64,000 nucleotides of DNA, from NCBI GenBank assembly GCA_000310025.1, contig FN649741.1, positions 461,953 to 525,952 of the forward strand, read 5' to 3'. Of the stretch, positions 1 through 11,288 are shown piece by piece. This DNA comes from Ectocarpus siliculosus (lineage: Eukaryota > Sar > Phaeophyceae > Ectocarpales > Ectocarpaceae). The position numbers were made by a program, and so were the translations under genes. The notes beneath the pieces are model-generated. The model worked only from the letters and a program-made list of their open reading frames with translations, had not been told where the DNA came from and made no database searches. Positions within the stretch are counted from its first letter, which is position 1. Each line of letters starts with the position of its first letter.

Positions 1-2459
1 TCGGTCTGCTGGATGTCTCGTCGCACCAGACTCCCCATCTCCGGGATGGACAGCACTTGCGTTGGCAGCAGACAATCCGCGCTGAAAAATATGTAGTCGA
101 CCGTGCCTACCATGGTGTCGGAAAGCATGGTGAAGGCCGGCTCCCCACCGGAGCTGTGCGTCATGTAGGCGCTCCGTAGGCCGAGCGCGTGCTTCTGACG
201 CTCGCTTCGTGCCCCGCTCACGTTCAGAGAATCCAGTCGGAGGAGAATGTTTTCCTCTCTCTGGGAAGAGCCACATGCTTTCGGTGGCAGCAAAGACTTT
301 GTAGGCCTTGTCACACTCTCCCCAGTGTCTACGCCACTGGTGTCCGACCGGCCCTCCCCACTCCCATTCCTAAAGCCCCCCGTTGTGGATGCACTGGCAT
401 CTTCTAGACTACTCAAGTCGTCATCCAGTAGTCCCTTCGTGGAGCTGCTCGTGACTTGCTCGTCGTCGGAACGTGTTTGGTGGCTACCCGTTCTTGGTGT
501 TTTTTTCGCCTTGCGCTGTCTTCGCCGCCTCGTGGTAGTGCCAGTAGCGCCCGATGACAATCGCCTCTCCTCGATGGCCTTGATTACCGGGAAGCCGGTG
601 TCGGTGCGAACGTTGGCCAAGTCTGGGTGGAGCGCGGCATCGGTGTACCGCGGCGTCACCCCTGAGACCGAGCCGAAAGGGTGAATTTTCTCCATGCCTA
701 AGTCTAGCAACCCTTCGACCTTGACCAGCTTCCGCAGCTCGTATGCGCGGGGGTCGGCCAGCCTCTCCTCAGCCCTACGGCGGGCGTCTTCGAGCTCTCG
801 TTTCCGGAGCAGCTTGATCGAGGCGGCCCCAAGAAGCACCTTATCCACCGGGTCGTTTCCAGCCATCTGTGGCATGCGGACAGGTTCCGATCGTTCGCTC
901 CAGGGCCCCTGACCAAGACTATTGATGGCGGATACCCTGAACTCGTACGCCACGCCTGAGCTTAAGCCGGAGACGACGAACGCCCTGAGAGGGTTCTGCT
1001 CCGACCTCACACGGCCACTTTCCGTCTTGACGAGGTCGTACACCACGCACCCGGCCTCGTGCGCATCCACGCTCTCCCCTGGCAGGAACCTGCTGCCCCC
1101 GGGGACCCACAGCAGCCTGTACGTGTCGATGGCAGGGCTGAGTGACTCGCTGTCATCTGACGGTGCGGGCCATCGGACCCTTGCGGCGCTCGTAGAAATT
1201 GGCTCGACGAGGGGCTTCCCCGGGGGTCCTGGCCGGGCGGGATCTTGGGCTTCTATTCCTCGACACAGGATCTCGTACGTGCCACTGCTGGGTGCACAGT
1301 TCATTGTTCCACACATGACGATCGGGAGAGAAAAGTCGGAGTTGAAGGCTTCGACGGAGCGCGTAAGACCGTGCGCCTGGAGCCCGCGAATTGCGTCGCC
1401 AATATACCCCTCCTCCTCGCTGAGTTGAGTGCACACGATGCAAGCTCCAGAAGGATGGTCGGAGTCTTGCCACGGCCGGAGAAGCGTCATGAGCGCGACG
1501 TTATCACTCGTTGCAGCTTTTCCCGCCAGCGAGCGGTCCTCTTCGTGTTCTCCCAGTCTGGAGAATGATCACCAATGTTCGGTGAAACGAAGATTAGGCC
1601 CGTGCGCGACATTATTTTTGTGTACATGTCGATGTCAATGAAAAATTTCGTTGCCTTGACGGTGGTAAGCAAAAAGGAAGCTAGTATTGTAAGGAAAGGG
1701 AGGAGTAGTAGGGAAAAGGAAAACAAACGAATTATAAATAAACAAACGCTGGTCACTTTGAACGGTACCGAGTACTTCAGGAGAGTATGCTGTACCTGTT
1801 GAGCTCCATCTCCCCGCTCCGAAAGAGATCAAACACATCGCGCTTCCACGCAATTACGACACCTTCCCGGTGCATCGCCGCTCGACTGGTCCTTTGCTTG
1901 AACAGGCTGTCGTACCCGGCACTCGTCAACTGTGGACTCCACCATTGGTGGAAGCAGTCAACGTCTTGGAGGCATAGCACATCCGCCCTGTACACCAGTG
2001 TGGTGTGCGGGTGGAAGGTAGCGGACAGACAGTGCAGAAATTTACTGCAACGTGTGAGGCCAGAGTATCGGGAAGCATGCCCACAGCGCGCACGTTAATG
2101 TGTACTGACATATGTTTCTGCAAAAAAGAAATTAAGTCATCAAGCAGCGAACCTCACCGAACGCTGAAGATTTCCTTGAGCAGAACCTCTCGCCTGCGAC
2201 CCCAACTGGTCACGGCCGGGGCGCAGTTCCTAACCCGAACGCTGTTGGAGTCCGCGAGAACGTTGTACGACACGACCGACAATGTTTGTTTTCGCCTAAA
2301 TTTTACGTCTGAGCGATGATCTACTGCCGGGATGTCTGGGTGGTGCGGCTGTACGGAGACCAATGTCCTGGCTCCCCATGGCTCAGTTTCCCGAGTGAAC
2401 GGAGTGTCGTACGTCCGGTCCGCTCTCGCCTTGGCCGTAACTTGCCGCGGCTCAGCCAT
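1..2459 (-). CDS. CCR4/PDE12-like EEP-family protein with inserted fibronectin III domain (3' end outside window)
   Basis: The exons I assign are 2458 region down: 2158-2459, 1796-1987 and 1-1557 (continuing past base 1). All junctions are GT..AG and phases agree (2/2). Exon 1 gives the EEP opening motif SYNVLAD and a following RREVLLKEIF helix. Exon 2 reads ADVLCLQDVD, then GYDSLFKQRT and EGVVIAWKRD, typical of CCR4/Angel/PDE12 deadenylase-type enzymes. Exon 3 has PIVMCGTMN, then a Pro-rich linker into a fibronectin III domain (SGVAYEFRVSAIN, GPWSERSEP), a charged helix, a disordered Arg/Ser/Thr stretch and the EEP end motif GTVDYIFFSAD. The FN3 and linker therefore sit inside the nuclease fold. 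Known family members use Glu in LQEVD and Asp in GDFN; here these are Asp and Thr, so activity may be lost or altered. The last part with the catalytic His is not in the window. The ATG at 2459 is the first in frame; an upstream exon cannot be excluded. Confidence 0.85.
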
Positions 2460-2996
2460 ACGCCTCTGTTCTCCTCTGCGTCGTCAGATGCCAAGCCTGA
2501 TTTGGAGACAAACATACATCGCTTGTGTGGACTTGCAGACGTCGAAAGGGTATCGAAAAACCAACTGTTGTACACAGCTGTGCTTGTACAGCAGTAGACA
2601 CGTTGTGCAGCAGATAGATGCAGGTGTGTTCTCTTATTTTGTGCGCTGCAACTCCTGCCGGTTCACATAGCATGACAGTCCTGCGCCCTTGGGCATTCGT
2701 TGCACCGCCTCTGGCGAGTAACTGCTGCAGCGCTGCAGCACAAGGATGTATACATGTAGCCTACAAGGTTGAACGGAGCATCACAAACAGGCAGCTCATG
2801 CGGCCGCTGTAGGGCTGCATTGCTGGCGGTGGTTGTCCTGAAAGGAAAGAAAGAAGCTGCTCCAGCAGGGTCCATCGTTCCTACGCAATTGTTGTCTTCG
2901 GGAGGCAACCTATCGGTGGTGCGTTCACTACATACATGCTGGCGACGCTGCCGTGTGGACTACACCTTTCAACCATGACATCAGACAGGTGACAGA
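2460..2996. promoter_or_regulatory. Divergent spacer between EEP-FN3 gene and MATCAP-like gene
   Basis: About 540 bp separate the proposed starts of the two divergent genes. No convincing coding signal was seen on either strand. It must hold the 5' leaders and promoters of both, possibly shared. No TATA box can be named with confidence. Confidence 0.35.
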
Positions 2997-5900
2997 ATGA
3001 CGCAAGAGCACCTGGCCCGAAATCGGCCACGCAGAAGAGAGAAAATGAGGCCTGCATCCGCTGGAAGCGCGATGGGTCAGCAAAAATCAAGACTTGAGAT
3101 AAAAGTTGGTGTCCGTGGTTTGTGTCGGCGAACAGAGCCGCGAGATGCCGACATTCAGATGCAAGGTTTCCTGAAGGACGGCACCGTTCCTGTTCTGTCG
3201 TTCAAAGCCAGCCCTCAAAAAGTGCAAGCGTCTTTGGTAAAACCGCTGCAAGCGGTGCGGACAGACTTAATGGGCGTTGCCACGGGTATCCTGGACCGAG
3301 TTGTCCGTCAGTGGGGTTGCATGGAGGAAATGGTTGAACAGACTAGAGGAGAGAAAATAAGCCGACGTCAAGCAGAGGAGTTCTTCGAGGAATATCTTAT
3401 CAACCACAACGTACCCGGCAAGCTCCAGATTCGCTGGGTAGATAAGCTCAATAGTGGAGGGAAGCTTCAGGAGCACGGGCGGCGAAATAAACCAACTGCG
3501 CGAAAACTGACGCTATGGATCAGCAGCAGCTTCGCCGGGGTGCAGTACGCCAGGAGCATGACCGCATTCGCCGACCATGAGATCTGCACCCACGCCGTTC
3601 GCGCCATCAATGATCATGCGCAGGTACCAGAGACGTTGCTATAGATAGGTGCGCGCCCTAGAATCAATCTCTTAACCCTTACGTGACTGGGTTAGTTTGA
3701 TTTTTTTTTGTTTTTTTCCCCACAACTGGCTCTCTGCGGTCAAAGATCTTCTAAGGATGCGTGTACACCCATAAATCACGGCGGCAAGGATGGTGCAGCA
3801 GTGGGTCCATGTGTGGGGCTCACAGGAATGGTTACGCGGTATATGTAAGGGTGGCGAACAGGAGTACAGTAGTACTACTGCTGTACAGCAGCTATGCGGA
3901 GAGAAATAGACTGTACAGCAGCAGCAGCAGTAGTTTCTGAGCAGGTGTGCATGCGTCTATTCTGCACTACAAATAGAGAGCTGTGATCGGAGCTGTGATC
4001 GGAGCTATAGTCCCGAAAACCCTTGCCTTTGAGCGAATTTTGCACACAGCAGACGAACTACCCTTCACTCCCAATACTGGGAACCGCACGCACCGCAATC
4101 ACAAAAACATCAAGCACCGAGGCAGTACGTTAGCATCGTCTCCGGTGTGCGCTTTCTCTGCTCTCCCCCGCGGATGCGGCACCGGGTTGGTCACATGTTC
4201 AGGGTGCTGTATGTACCCTCCGGTTGTATTTTGCGTTTGAATCTTACAGTACCGGTAGGCAGTAGATTGGATCTGGGAAGGATATCTGCCCCACGTCAGA
4301 GAGATTAGGCACCCGTGCGCATTGCTGATAAGCGTGCTTTGGGGGTGGGCTGACTGTGTCTCCCTGCTGGTCTCTGTGTATGTTTTTTGCCCTTAGCCGA
4401 GGCACAACGGCGATCTTTCAGCACGCAAAGTGATCGGAGCTGAGAGCGGAGCTGAATCGGCCTGTAGTCACGTACGGGTTAAAGGCACGTTTGTCCGGCA
4501 TTTGTAGTTTTTTGTTCCCCACGTGTTAGTGAAGCTTGGTCGTTCTGTGATGATGTCTCGTGGCAGAACTCTATTGCAATACCCTAACCTCCCGACCCCC
4601 GACCGTACAGGTATGGGTGAACCATCGTGGGAGGTATGGCCTCTGTGCCGGAAGCCGGGAGCGTCTGGGCACAGAAGAAGGGTTGGCTTCCCTAAACTCT
4701 TTGATATGCTACCCGAGTCAGACGCGACATCTATGGAGTGCTGCCATGCTCTATTACTGTGCCGTCAAGGGTGAGGGCATGGGTTTCGGCGAGCTGCACA
4801 AACATCTAATCAAATATGTACGGTGTCCTGCAAAGCGGTACTGGTGAGTAGTTAAAGCGCGGAATGTACCCCGCGTTCTAATCAACGTGTCACGCACCTT
4901 CGTCACCCAACGTTTTTGTCCCAAGTACGAAGTCGAAGCCACCCAGCGGTAACAACACCGCAGGTTGGTTGCGTGGTACCACTGCTGCTGTTGTTTGCTT
5001 CCGAATTGCACCAGGGGTTGAACGCGTCGCACCACTACTAAGGCCGAATTTCATGTCGGCATGGCGGTTGATTCGATCAAAATTCCAACAAGACGGTGTG
5101 CAAGGTGGTTTCTTGGGGGCTGGAAAAAATACCTTTCTTTCAAGAAGCGCAAACAAACGCGTTGTGAACAAGCGTTCACCCGTCTCACCCAAGCAACTCA
5201 ATCTGTCTTGTGTACACGTAGAGATGGTAGGGTCTTGATGCATTCTGTTGCCACTGTCCGCACCCCGGACCCAGGTACTGTATCAGAACCAAGGGGAAGA
5301 GGGCTGATCTTCACCAACCGGGTTCGTGCGGCAAAGGGCAAGTGTACCTGGAAGGGGCAGTGAGCATTCTTCGAGAGATAGACCGCATAGACTTCCACCT
5401 TCTCTACTCCGGGCGGGTAAGAATCGAGACAAGAACCACGCATACATCGGGTCGAATGCAGAGCAAGCCGATATTCCAACAATATTCCGCCTCTAGGGGT
5501 AGTCACAAATCAAGCAGAAGATGTGAATGGGTAACAAGAAAGGTCGTTTTGATTTAGCTTGATATCGTAGGGTTCTAATATCTTAGGGTTAGGGTTAGGG
5601 TTAGGAAACGTAATGTTGAATGCCGTAGGTTGAGGGTGGGTTGGGGGAGACTCGAGGGATTGCGTGCCCAAAGCACCTATCTCACATGTATGTGGGGTAT
5701 GAGATCCCCCTTTTTAGCAGATGCCCGATATAACTGTTCCATCAAGGCCGCATGCCTGCATACGATGTAATGCGATAATTGCTCAACTGCATTAAATCTC
5801 CCTTAGTTGATTACGTCGTCCCCAGGTACCATTGAGTAAGCTGGATCGAGTGAAGAACATTGTTCGGTCCTCCTTAGTGACCCTACCAGGGTTCGTGCAA

Positions 5901-6881
5901 GACCAGGCCAAGTACAAAGGTGTTTTGAGACAGATCGGCCTGCTTAATGGCATCATCTCTGAGGGATCGTACCCGAGTGTGGGGCCGAAGCAAAGTATTC
6001 CCACACAGGCCAAGATCCTGTCCCCAAACAAAAGGCCCTCAAAGAAAACGAAAGAAGCCACGGGCAAGAAGACGGCCCCTAGTCGACGCCAAAAGCGCGG
6101 GCTGACAAACTCGCCGAAGGATGGGAAACAACGCCCGCAGCAAGCAGAGACTTCACCAGCGTCTCCTCAGCCTGCTAGCGGCGTTGCCGGGGGGGGAACG
6201 ATGGAAATCACTGAGAAGCTCTTACCGGTGGCACCCCATTATGCGGCGTCGCCAGAAAAATCGGGTGTTGGAAGCAAGGGGAAGAGCACGCCTGACAATA
6301 CCCAGTACTCTCCTGATCGCTCATCTAGCGAGGAGGGAGTCGGAGACAAGGAAGAAAGCGCCTCATCCGCTCCACGGAAAGAGGTGAGCGCCACGTCGGT
6401 TGGAAGCGACGAGCACGGTGACAAACAGGTGCCAGTGCGGTTGGGAGCACAGCGAGAAGAACACCACCGGGTTGGCTTGGGGCGTGGTAGCAAGACCGAG
6501 CCGCCTAGACCTCGCACCCTCCCACCATCTAGGGATTGCCGTCGGCTACGCCTACGTGACCATTCTTTGAGCGCCAGAATATCCCGTAAGAAGGGTATTG
6601 GCGGCGTTGGTCGCACCACGCCGCGCGATTTACTGCCTTCGTCTCCTATCCGCGAATTGAGTTGCGGAAATCGCCCCCGTAGTGCTGTAGATTTGACAAT
6701 GTACGGGAGACGACGTGTTGTCGGTGAAGGTAAGTTGGGGATCGGAATGCAAAGTTGGCCGCTCTGCATTGAGGGTGGTGACTACCGCAGCAGCAGCACC
6801 AATGGTGAAAGAAAAATCGACGACGAAATCGTCATAGCGCAGCCGAACCCTCTCCTCTCCAGTGTCCTCCCCCGCTTGTGA
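2997..6881 (+). CDS. DUF1704 / MATCAP-type tyrosine carboxypeptidase-like metallopeptidase
   Basis: Four exons: about 2997-3623, 4611-4843, 5275-5416 and 5826-6881, in phase (0, 2, 0). In-frame ATGs lie at 2997, 3054 and 3072, and a further 5' exon is possible. Exon 1 carries a helical region (QAVRTDLMGVATGILDRVV) and ends just after the zinc motif HEICTH (HExxxH, bases 3576-3590). Exon 2 has the second family signature, EEGLA (QEGLA in bacteria), whose Glu is probably the third metal ligand (inference), then a YYCAVKGEGMGF helix. Exon 3 gives QVYLEGAVSILREID and LLYSGR; exon 4 opens with LSKLDRVKNIV and closes the fold at LNGII. After this comes a roughly 290-residue basic, Ser/Pro-rich, disordered tail that is not part of the family; a good AAG|GTAAGT donor inside it (near 6728) means the true end could differ. 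Family members such as MATCAP1 remove the C-terminal Tyr from alpha-tubulin; that role here is by homology only. About 685 residues from ATG 2997. Confidence 0.82.
3676..4478. mobile_element. piggyBac-like non-autonomous element with TTAA target duplication
   Basis: Within intron 1 of the MATCAP-like gene, an 803-bp block begins CCCTTACGTGAC and ends GTCACGTACGGG, imperfect terminal inverted repeats. It is flanked on both sides by TTAA (3672-3675 and 4479-4482). TTAA duplication and CCC ends are the hallmark of piggyBac-type transposons. No transposase frame is present. Subterminal GATCGGAGCTG repeats occur at 3980-4010 and near 4430-4450. Confidence 0.7.
5581..5605 (+). repeat. Interstitial telomere-like TTAGGG array
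   Basis: Just under four TTAGGG units in tandem lie within intron 3 of the MATCAP-like gene. The unit equals the common telomere repeat. Looser GGGTTAGG words recur near 59743-59892. Confidence 0.8.
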
Positions 6882-8016
6882 AAAAACAATACAAGCCCAG
6901 GAACCGAGGCGAGTACATATGCATAGTTCTACCCACGTTGATTGAACGTTCAGATCACATTGATTTGCACTTTACTGCGTGTCACGATTTTGTCTGGTCC
7001 CGTAAGGCAGCTGTTGGCGTGTGGCAGCGCGCGTACTGTGGAATATACGTCAAGACGGTGTCGAACACCACTCATTTGCAAGTGGTGGAATACTCCTGTC
7101 TAGAGTAAGCGAATGACAATACATGCTGATGGCGGCTGACTGTCTCTGCACGACATGCGTCTGGCACCGAGAGCTTCGGACTGCAGGAATTAGAACGGCC
7201 ATGGGACTTGGCTGACCACAGTATGGCGCATGGTGTGTGCTGGAAAGCGATGTTTTTTTTTGTTCTTCAGGCAGGACTTTGCCCCCAAACGTTGCACGAC
7301 TTCGTCAAGCATGCCTGCAGAGTCGCAGAAAGGAACACGGGCACCCACGTCCTCAGACACGCAGCACTGCCGTTGGAGCAAGCGCCGCGTACAAGCAAGC
7401 ATTGCATCGCAGCAGCCGTGAGAGAAACCAAGACGTGGTGTACCCACCCAACCATTTTGATTATCCGCCGTTTAGACAAAGATCGCAATGCAATGCTTAC
7501 CCTCCCCATGATTTTTCAAATGTGACGCGCAAAGTGACGCAGACGAAAAGCGACCCCCGAAGCTCCACGCCGCTGTAATAAGCGCAATATTCTGGACAAG
7601 AGAAATCGACGACGCTTGTCCTGCGTGCACGCTTGTCACTGCATCGAACAAAAGCTCAGGTTACGATCACATCGCATACCGGAGTATACATATGTCCGCG
7701 TCCGCGCGCACTTGCCATTCCTTCATGAATAGCATAACTACATAGCAGCCCGCAACCGACGAAGACGATCGATGTCCAAGTCAAAGTCACTCCTGCCTAG
7801 TCAAGCGCCACCGGTAGACGAGAAACGACAAGCTTCTGCGCCCACGTTAAAGACCGCCCCCCCTGCGGGCTGGGTGCGGTGTCCGCAGCTCGCGGTCAAA
7901 ACTAATTCCGGGCAGTTCTCCCCCCTCCCCCGGCGGGCATCCTCCAGCTCCCCATTCCCGCTGCGTCCGGCAGCCTGCCTACAAAAATGTGCGGCTGGTT
8001 TGGTTTAGTCCATCCA
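6882..8016. other. Convergent intergenic spacer
   Basis: Between the stop of the MATCAP-like gene and the stop of the acyl carrier gene. Only short unconvincing frames are present; no repeat, RNA gene or conserved protein was recognised. It should contain both 3' UTRs. Confidence 0.5.
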
Positions 8017-10975
8017 CTACTTTGCGGCAGGGTGGGAGATGATGTACGCCACTGCGTCGGCAATGCCCGCGATCTTGTCCGCCTCCGAGTCTGGGATCTC
8101 AATCGTGAACTCGTCCTCGATTGCCATAACCACCTCTACGGCATCCAGAGAGTCCAGAGCAAGATCGTCCTTGAACAGCGCGTTCTCCGACACCTTCGTC
8201 GGGTCCACCTGTGTGGAAAAAGAAAAAAAGAAACCGTCGACATAGGACACAACCACGGGATGGTGGGGGGGGGCGGGTGGGTGCACACGTCAATTTCAGC
8301 TGTTAGAGCGCTTGCTCGCGAATAGGTCAAGATGGAGTTGTGTGACTGACCCAGCAATACCTCCTCCAATGGGTTACTCCAAACTTGAAGCAGAGGGTCG
8401 CGCGACTGAACCCGCCGCTCTGGATGTGTTACTTGATTCCGCCTCGGTAGGCAATTCGAGATAAAAGACGAACGACAATGAACGGGAACAACATGTAGAC
8501 AGCACCATGTCCCTCTCGATATACTTTGTACAGATTCTCAACGCTCCCCAGACACCCAAAGTCAATATGAAGGGTGGTTTGGGTATGGCACAGTACATAT
8601 GCATTGAGCACGTAAGAAAGAGCCGCCGCTGGGTGGAAAGAATGAAACACGAAGCACGCCGAGGACAGGCGAACACACCCATGAACCTGCGCTTTATCCA
8701 ACACAGGTCAGCGTTTGATGGGCGTCATCTCTGACAACCTGGGTGGCGGAACATTCCATACCAACGCCAATAGTAGCCATCTTATGCAGGCAAACCCTCT
8801 GGATGTGATGGGTCCACTGCTGTGGCTTCAACTGGATTGCATAACACGAAGCAACGGCAACATCAACTCAAAATTGGCTACAGCAGCAAGCGCGATTCTT
8901 CCTTCGCGCCAGGCGCAGCGGATCATCTTCCTACAAACGGATCAACTGACAACATGCCAACGAAAGCAAGAGAGGTCTAGCCTCTTGACAAGCGATAAAT
9001 TTCATGCCATAGACGTATGCGCAACCCCGCATGTGACTTGTTCATGCCAGGCCCCCTGAGATCAAGCGCATAAAAATCGAATCCTGCTAAAAAAACCTGG
9101 CGGTGTTGACATGGGCAAAAAAACAGAGCCTGAATTGACAACATGTCATCCATGGTCCATGGTTTTTCGAAGGTTTTTTCTATGCACGTCGCCATGCTTG
9201 TTATTGGTGCTACTCTCTGCGCTGTCGAGGAAAGTCGTTCGCCAAATCCATCGCCTGGGTGCTCTCCGTGGCGCACGGCATACTATCGCCACCTTCTACA
9301 ATACTGCTACACAGCAGTAGGTGGCCCGATATAGTGGCAAGTAGGGGCAAGAGGAGAATACGGCACTATTCAGGGCAGTGCCACTATTCGATACATGTGT
9401 TGAGATTGTGACAAGATAGTTTGATGCGCCACTGTATCGGCAGTTCCACAATTCAAGTTGCCCCTCTATCGGGCCACCTACCGTACGGCATGTACCTCTT
9501 GCGCACACTGTTCGCGTACTGACTGCTGGACCACAATTGTTGACACAACCCTCGCTGCTTGGACCGTACCTTTTCAAATGCCTTCACCACGGCAATAATG
9601 CGAGCTGTTGCATCCCCCTTGTCCAAAAACGTCTGCAAAATCACACGACAGCGCAAGAGCAGCAGGTAAGCGAACAGTTTATCACGCTGCTGTCGTTCAT
9701 GAAAAAAGAGCGAGTTGCGAAGCAACAACTATCCCTGCCATCACCGGTACAGCAGTACTCTCTACCATAGCAGGTGTGCACCGAAGAGTAGAGGACCATT
9801 GCGACGGAAATGTGCATCATGCTTCATGGCACCCGTCCGCGGTGCTGGGTGGTACCTGGTATGGTATTGTATGGTATGGTATTGTATGGTATGCACGACC
9901 AATCTCTTTTTCAAGCGAGGACGCCCACACGCAAGAGCTACCGTCCGTGTAAGCAACAACAGAGTACTGCTGTCACTTGTATATGCTTTTGTACACGACA
10001 CTATGGGGAAAAGCAGAGTCTCCGTGTGTCGCCCGATGCGCGTAGCACATGCATTTATCGGTACTACCAGATTAGATCCGTACGTGCCAAGATTTTATGT
10101 CGAAACCATGATGGGTATCTGCCACTGTGAACCATGCGGTCAGAGGAGCCACCACTAGCGCACCAACATTCCAACATGCACTACTGCGCACAGCAGTCCA
10201 GCATCTCAACAGCCGATCGGTGAACACAAAAACTGAAGTACTGGAGTAGACCGACAAAGGCGTTTTTGAAGCCGCTGGTAATCACTGGTGGAAGTTCAAG
10301 CAGAAGGGAGATAGGAGGTACTCGCTTGGTACAATGGGCTGGGCCAGGCAGCAGCTCCGTGCGTACCGGTGTGGTTGGTGCCCTTGGACTGAGAACTATT
10401 GTAGCGGCTTTTACTCCGCGTTGCTGCTCAAGGCTGTGATGTGTACATACGCATTTCTTGGGCCACGCTGAACACAAAAGCTGGCTCGCTTTCCCTCCGC
10501 TCCAAATACTCGACATTAACGTGTGGAACACCCATAACACTTTCCGTAACCAAGGAGAACCGACGCAAAAGCGCTGACATGCTGACATGCTGATACGTGT
10601 ACAAACAAACACTGCTGTGGGCGGGAATCGATGTGACAGCAGCGCAGAAAGGGGCGGAGGGGCCTCGCATGCTCGGAGTCAGCGGGTTGCTGCAAACAGA
10701 GCTCGCCGATGGTGCAATGTCGACCTAATCCTAGACTGTGCAAAGGCAAACCCATCCGGCCATCACGGCCGCACACCCATCTCTCACTCTTCACTCACGT
10801 CTCCTGCGGCGCCCGCGACAGGCCTAGAGAAGTGGAAGTGCCTCACGGCAGCGGCGGGAGCTTGCTGCCATGAGTTGTGAAGCTGCAAAGACCGTCCCCG
10901 CGCCGCCGCCGATCCCGCCCGCCGTGCAGTAAGGCACGCTGCCCGCCCCAGAGCTGCTACTGCCACGCGCTGCAT
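8017..10975 (-). CDS. Mitochondrial acyl carrier protein
   Basis: Three exons on the minus strand: 10799-10975, 9570-9632 and 8017-8208, all junctions in phase 0, giving 143 residues. Exon 1 encodes a typical mitochondrial presequence: no acidic residues for the first 50-odd positions, many Arg/Ala, amphipathic, ending near RHFHFSRP. Exon 2 (21 codons) holds the first ACP helix, [14 protein letters not shown]. Exon 3 holds the rest of the carrier domain with the phosphopantetheine attachment site DSLD (Ser in [13 protein letters not shown]) and the acidic helix [11 protein letters not shown]. Mature length (about 80-90 residues) fits a type II ACP. The protein carries acyl chains for mitochondrial fatty-acid synthesis and lipoate supply, and in other eukaryotes also sits in complex I and LYR-protein complexes; these roles are from the family. 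Introns are long (1,361 and 1,166 bp) and one holds a MITE. It starts 313 bp from a divergent gene. Confidence 0.95.
9320..9478. mobile_element. Short TA-flanked MITE (mariner-like)
   Basis: A 159-bp block with terminal inverted repeats GGTGGCCCGATA...GGGGCAA, the right end being the reverse complement with a few changes, flanked on both sides by TA (9318-9319 and 9479-9480). It lies in intron 2 of the acyl carrier gene. TA duplication and the small size suggest a Tc1/mariner-type MITE. Confidence 0.6.
9861..9892 (+). repeat. GGTATTGTAT microsatellite
   Basis: Two tandem copies of a 15-bp GGTATTGTATGGTAT unit in intron 1 of the acyl carrier gene. Non-coding. Confidence 0.6.
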
Positions 10976-11288
10976 TGCTAGTCAGTCGGTGCTCTCTCTG
11001 TCTCTCTTTCTCGCTCGGAGCGGCGGTGGAGGTGTGTGGGGAGGGTGCGCGGTTCGTGAGCGAGAAATGCACCAGGACCTCGGTAGGCTTGTTTGTGTGG
11101 GGGCTTGGAGAGGGGGTTTCGTGCATGAATTTTCGTCAAACACACCACGGCCGAGGGTGCGGGGTGTCTCCCTCTCGACCAAGTGTTATTCACGAAGCAG
11201 TGGTAACCCGTACACCGACCATGCTAGTGCCTACAACCTCTGGCAGATCGTCTCTAGTTCCCTACCGGCTAAACACCTGCTGTTGATC
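10976..11288. promoter_or_regulatory. Bidirectional promoter region, ACP / NPPY-protein
   Basis: Only 313 bp separate the ATG of the acyl carrier gene (minus) from the ATG of the NPPY-motif protein (plus). It contains a pyrimidine-rich CTCTCTCTGTCTCTCTTTCT stretch just outside the ACP start. Shared promoter is an inference from spacing. Confidence 0.5.

Noticed and set aside
9861-9892. YGMVLYG-coding repeat as a protein
   Set aside because: It is a simple GGTATTGTAT microsatellite inside an ACP intron.
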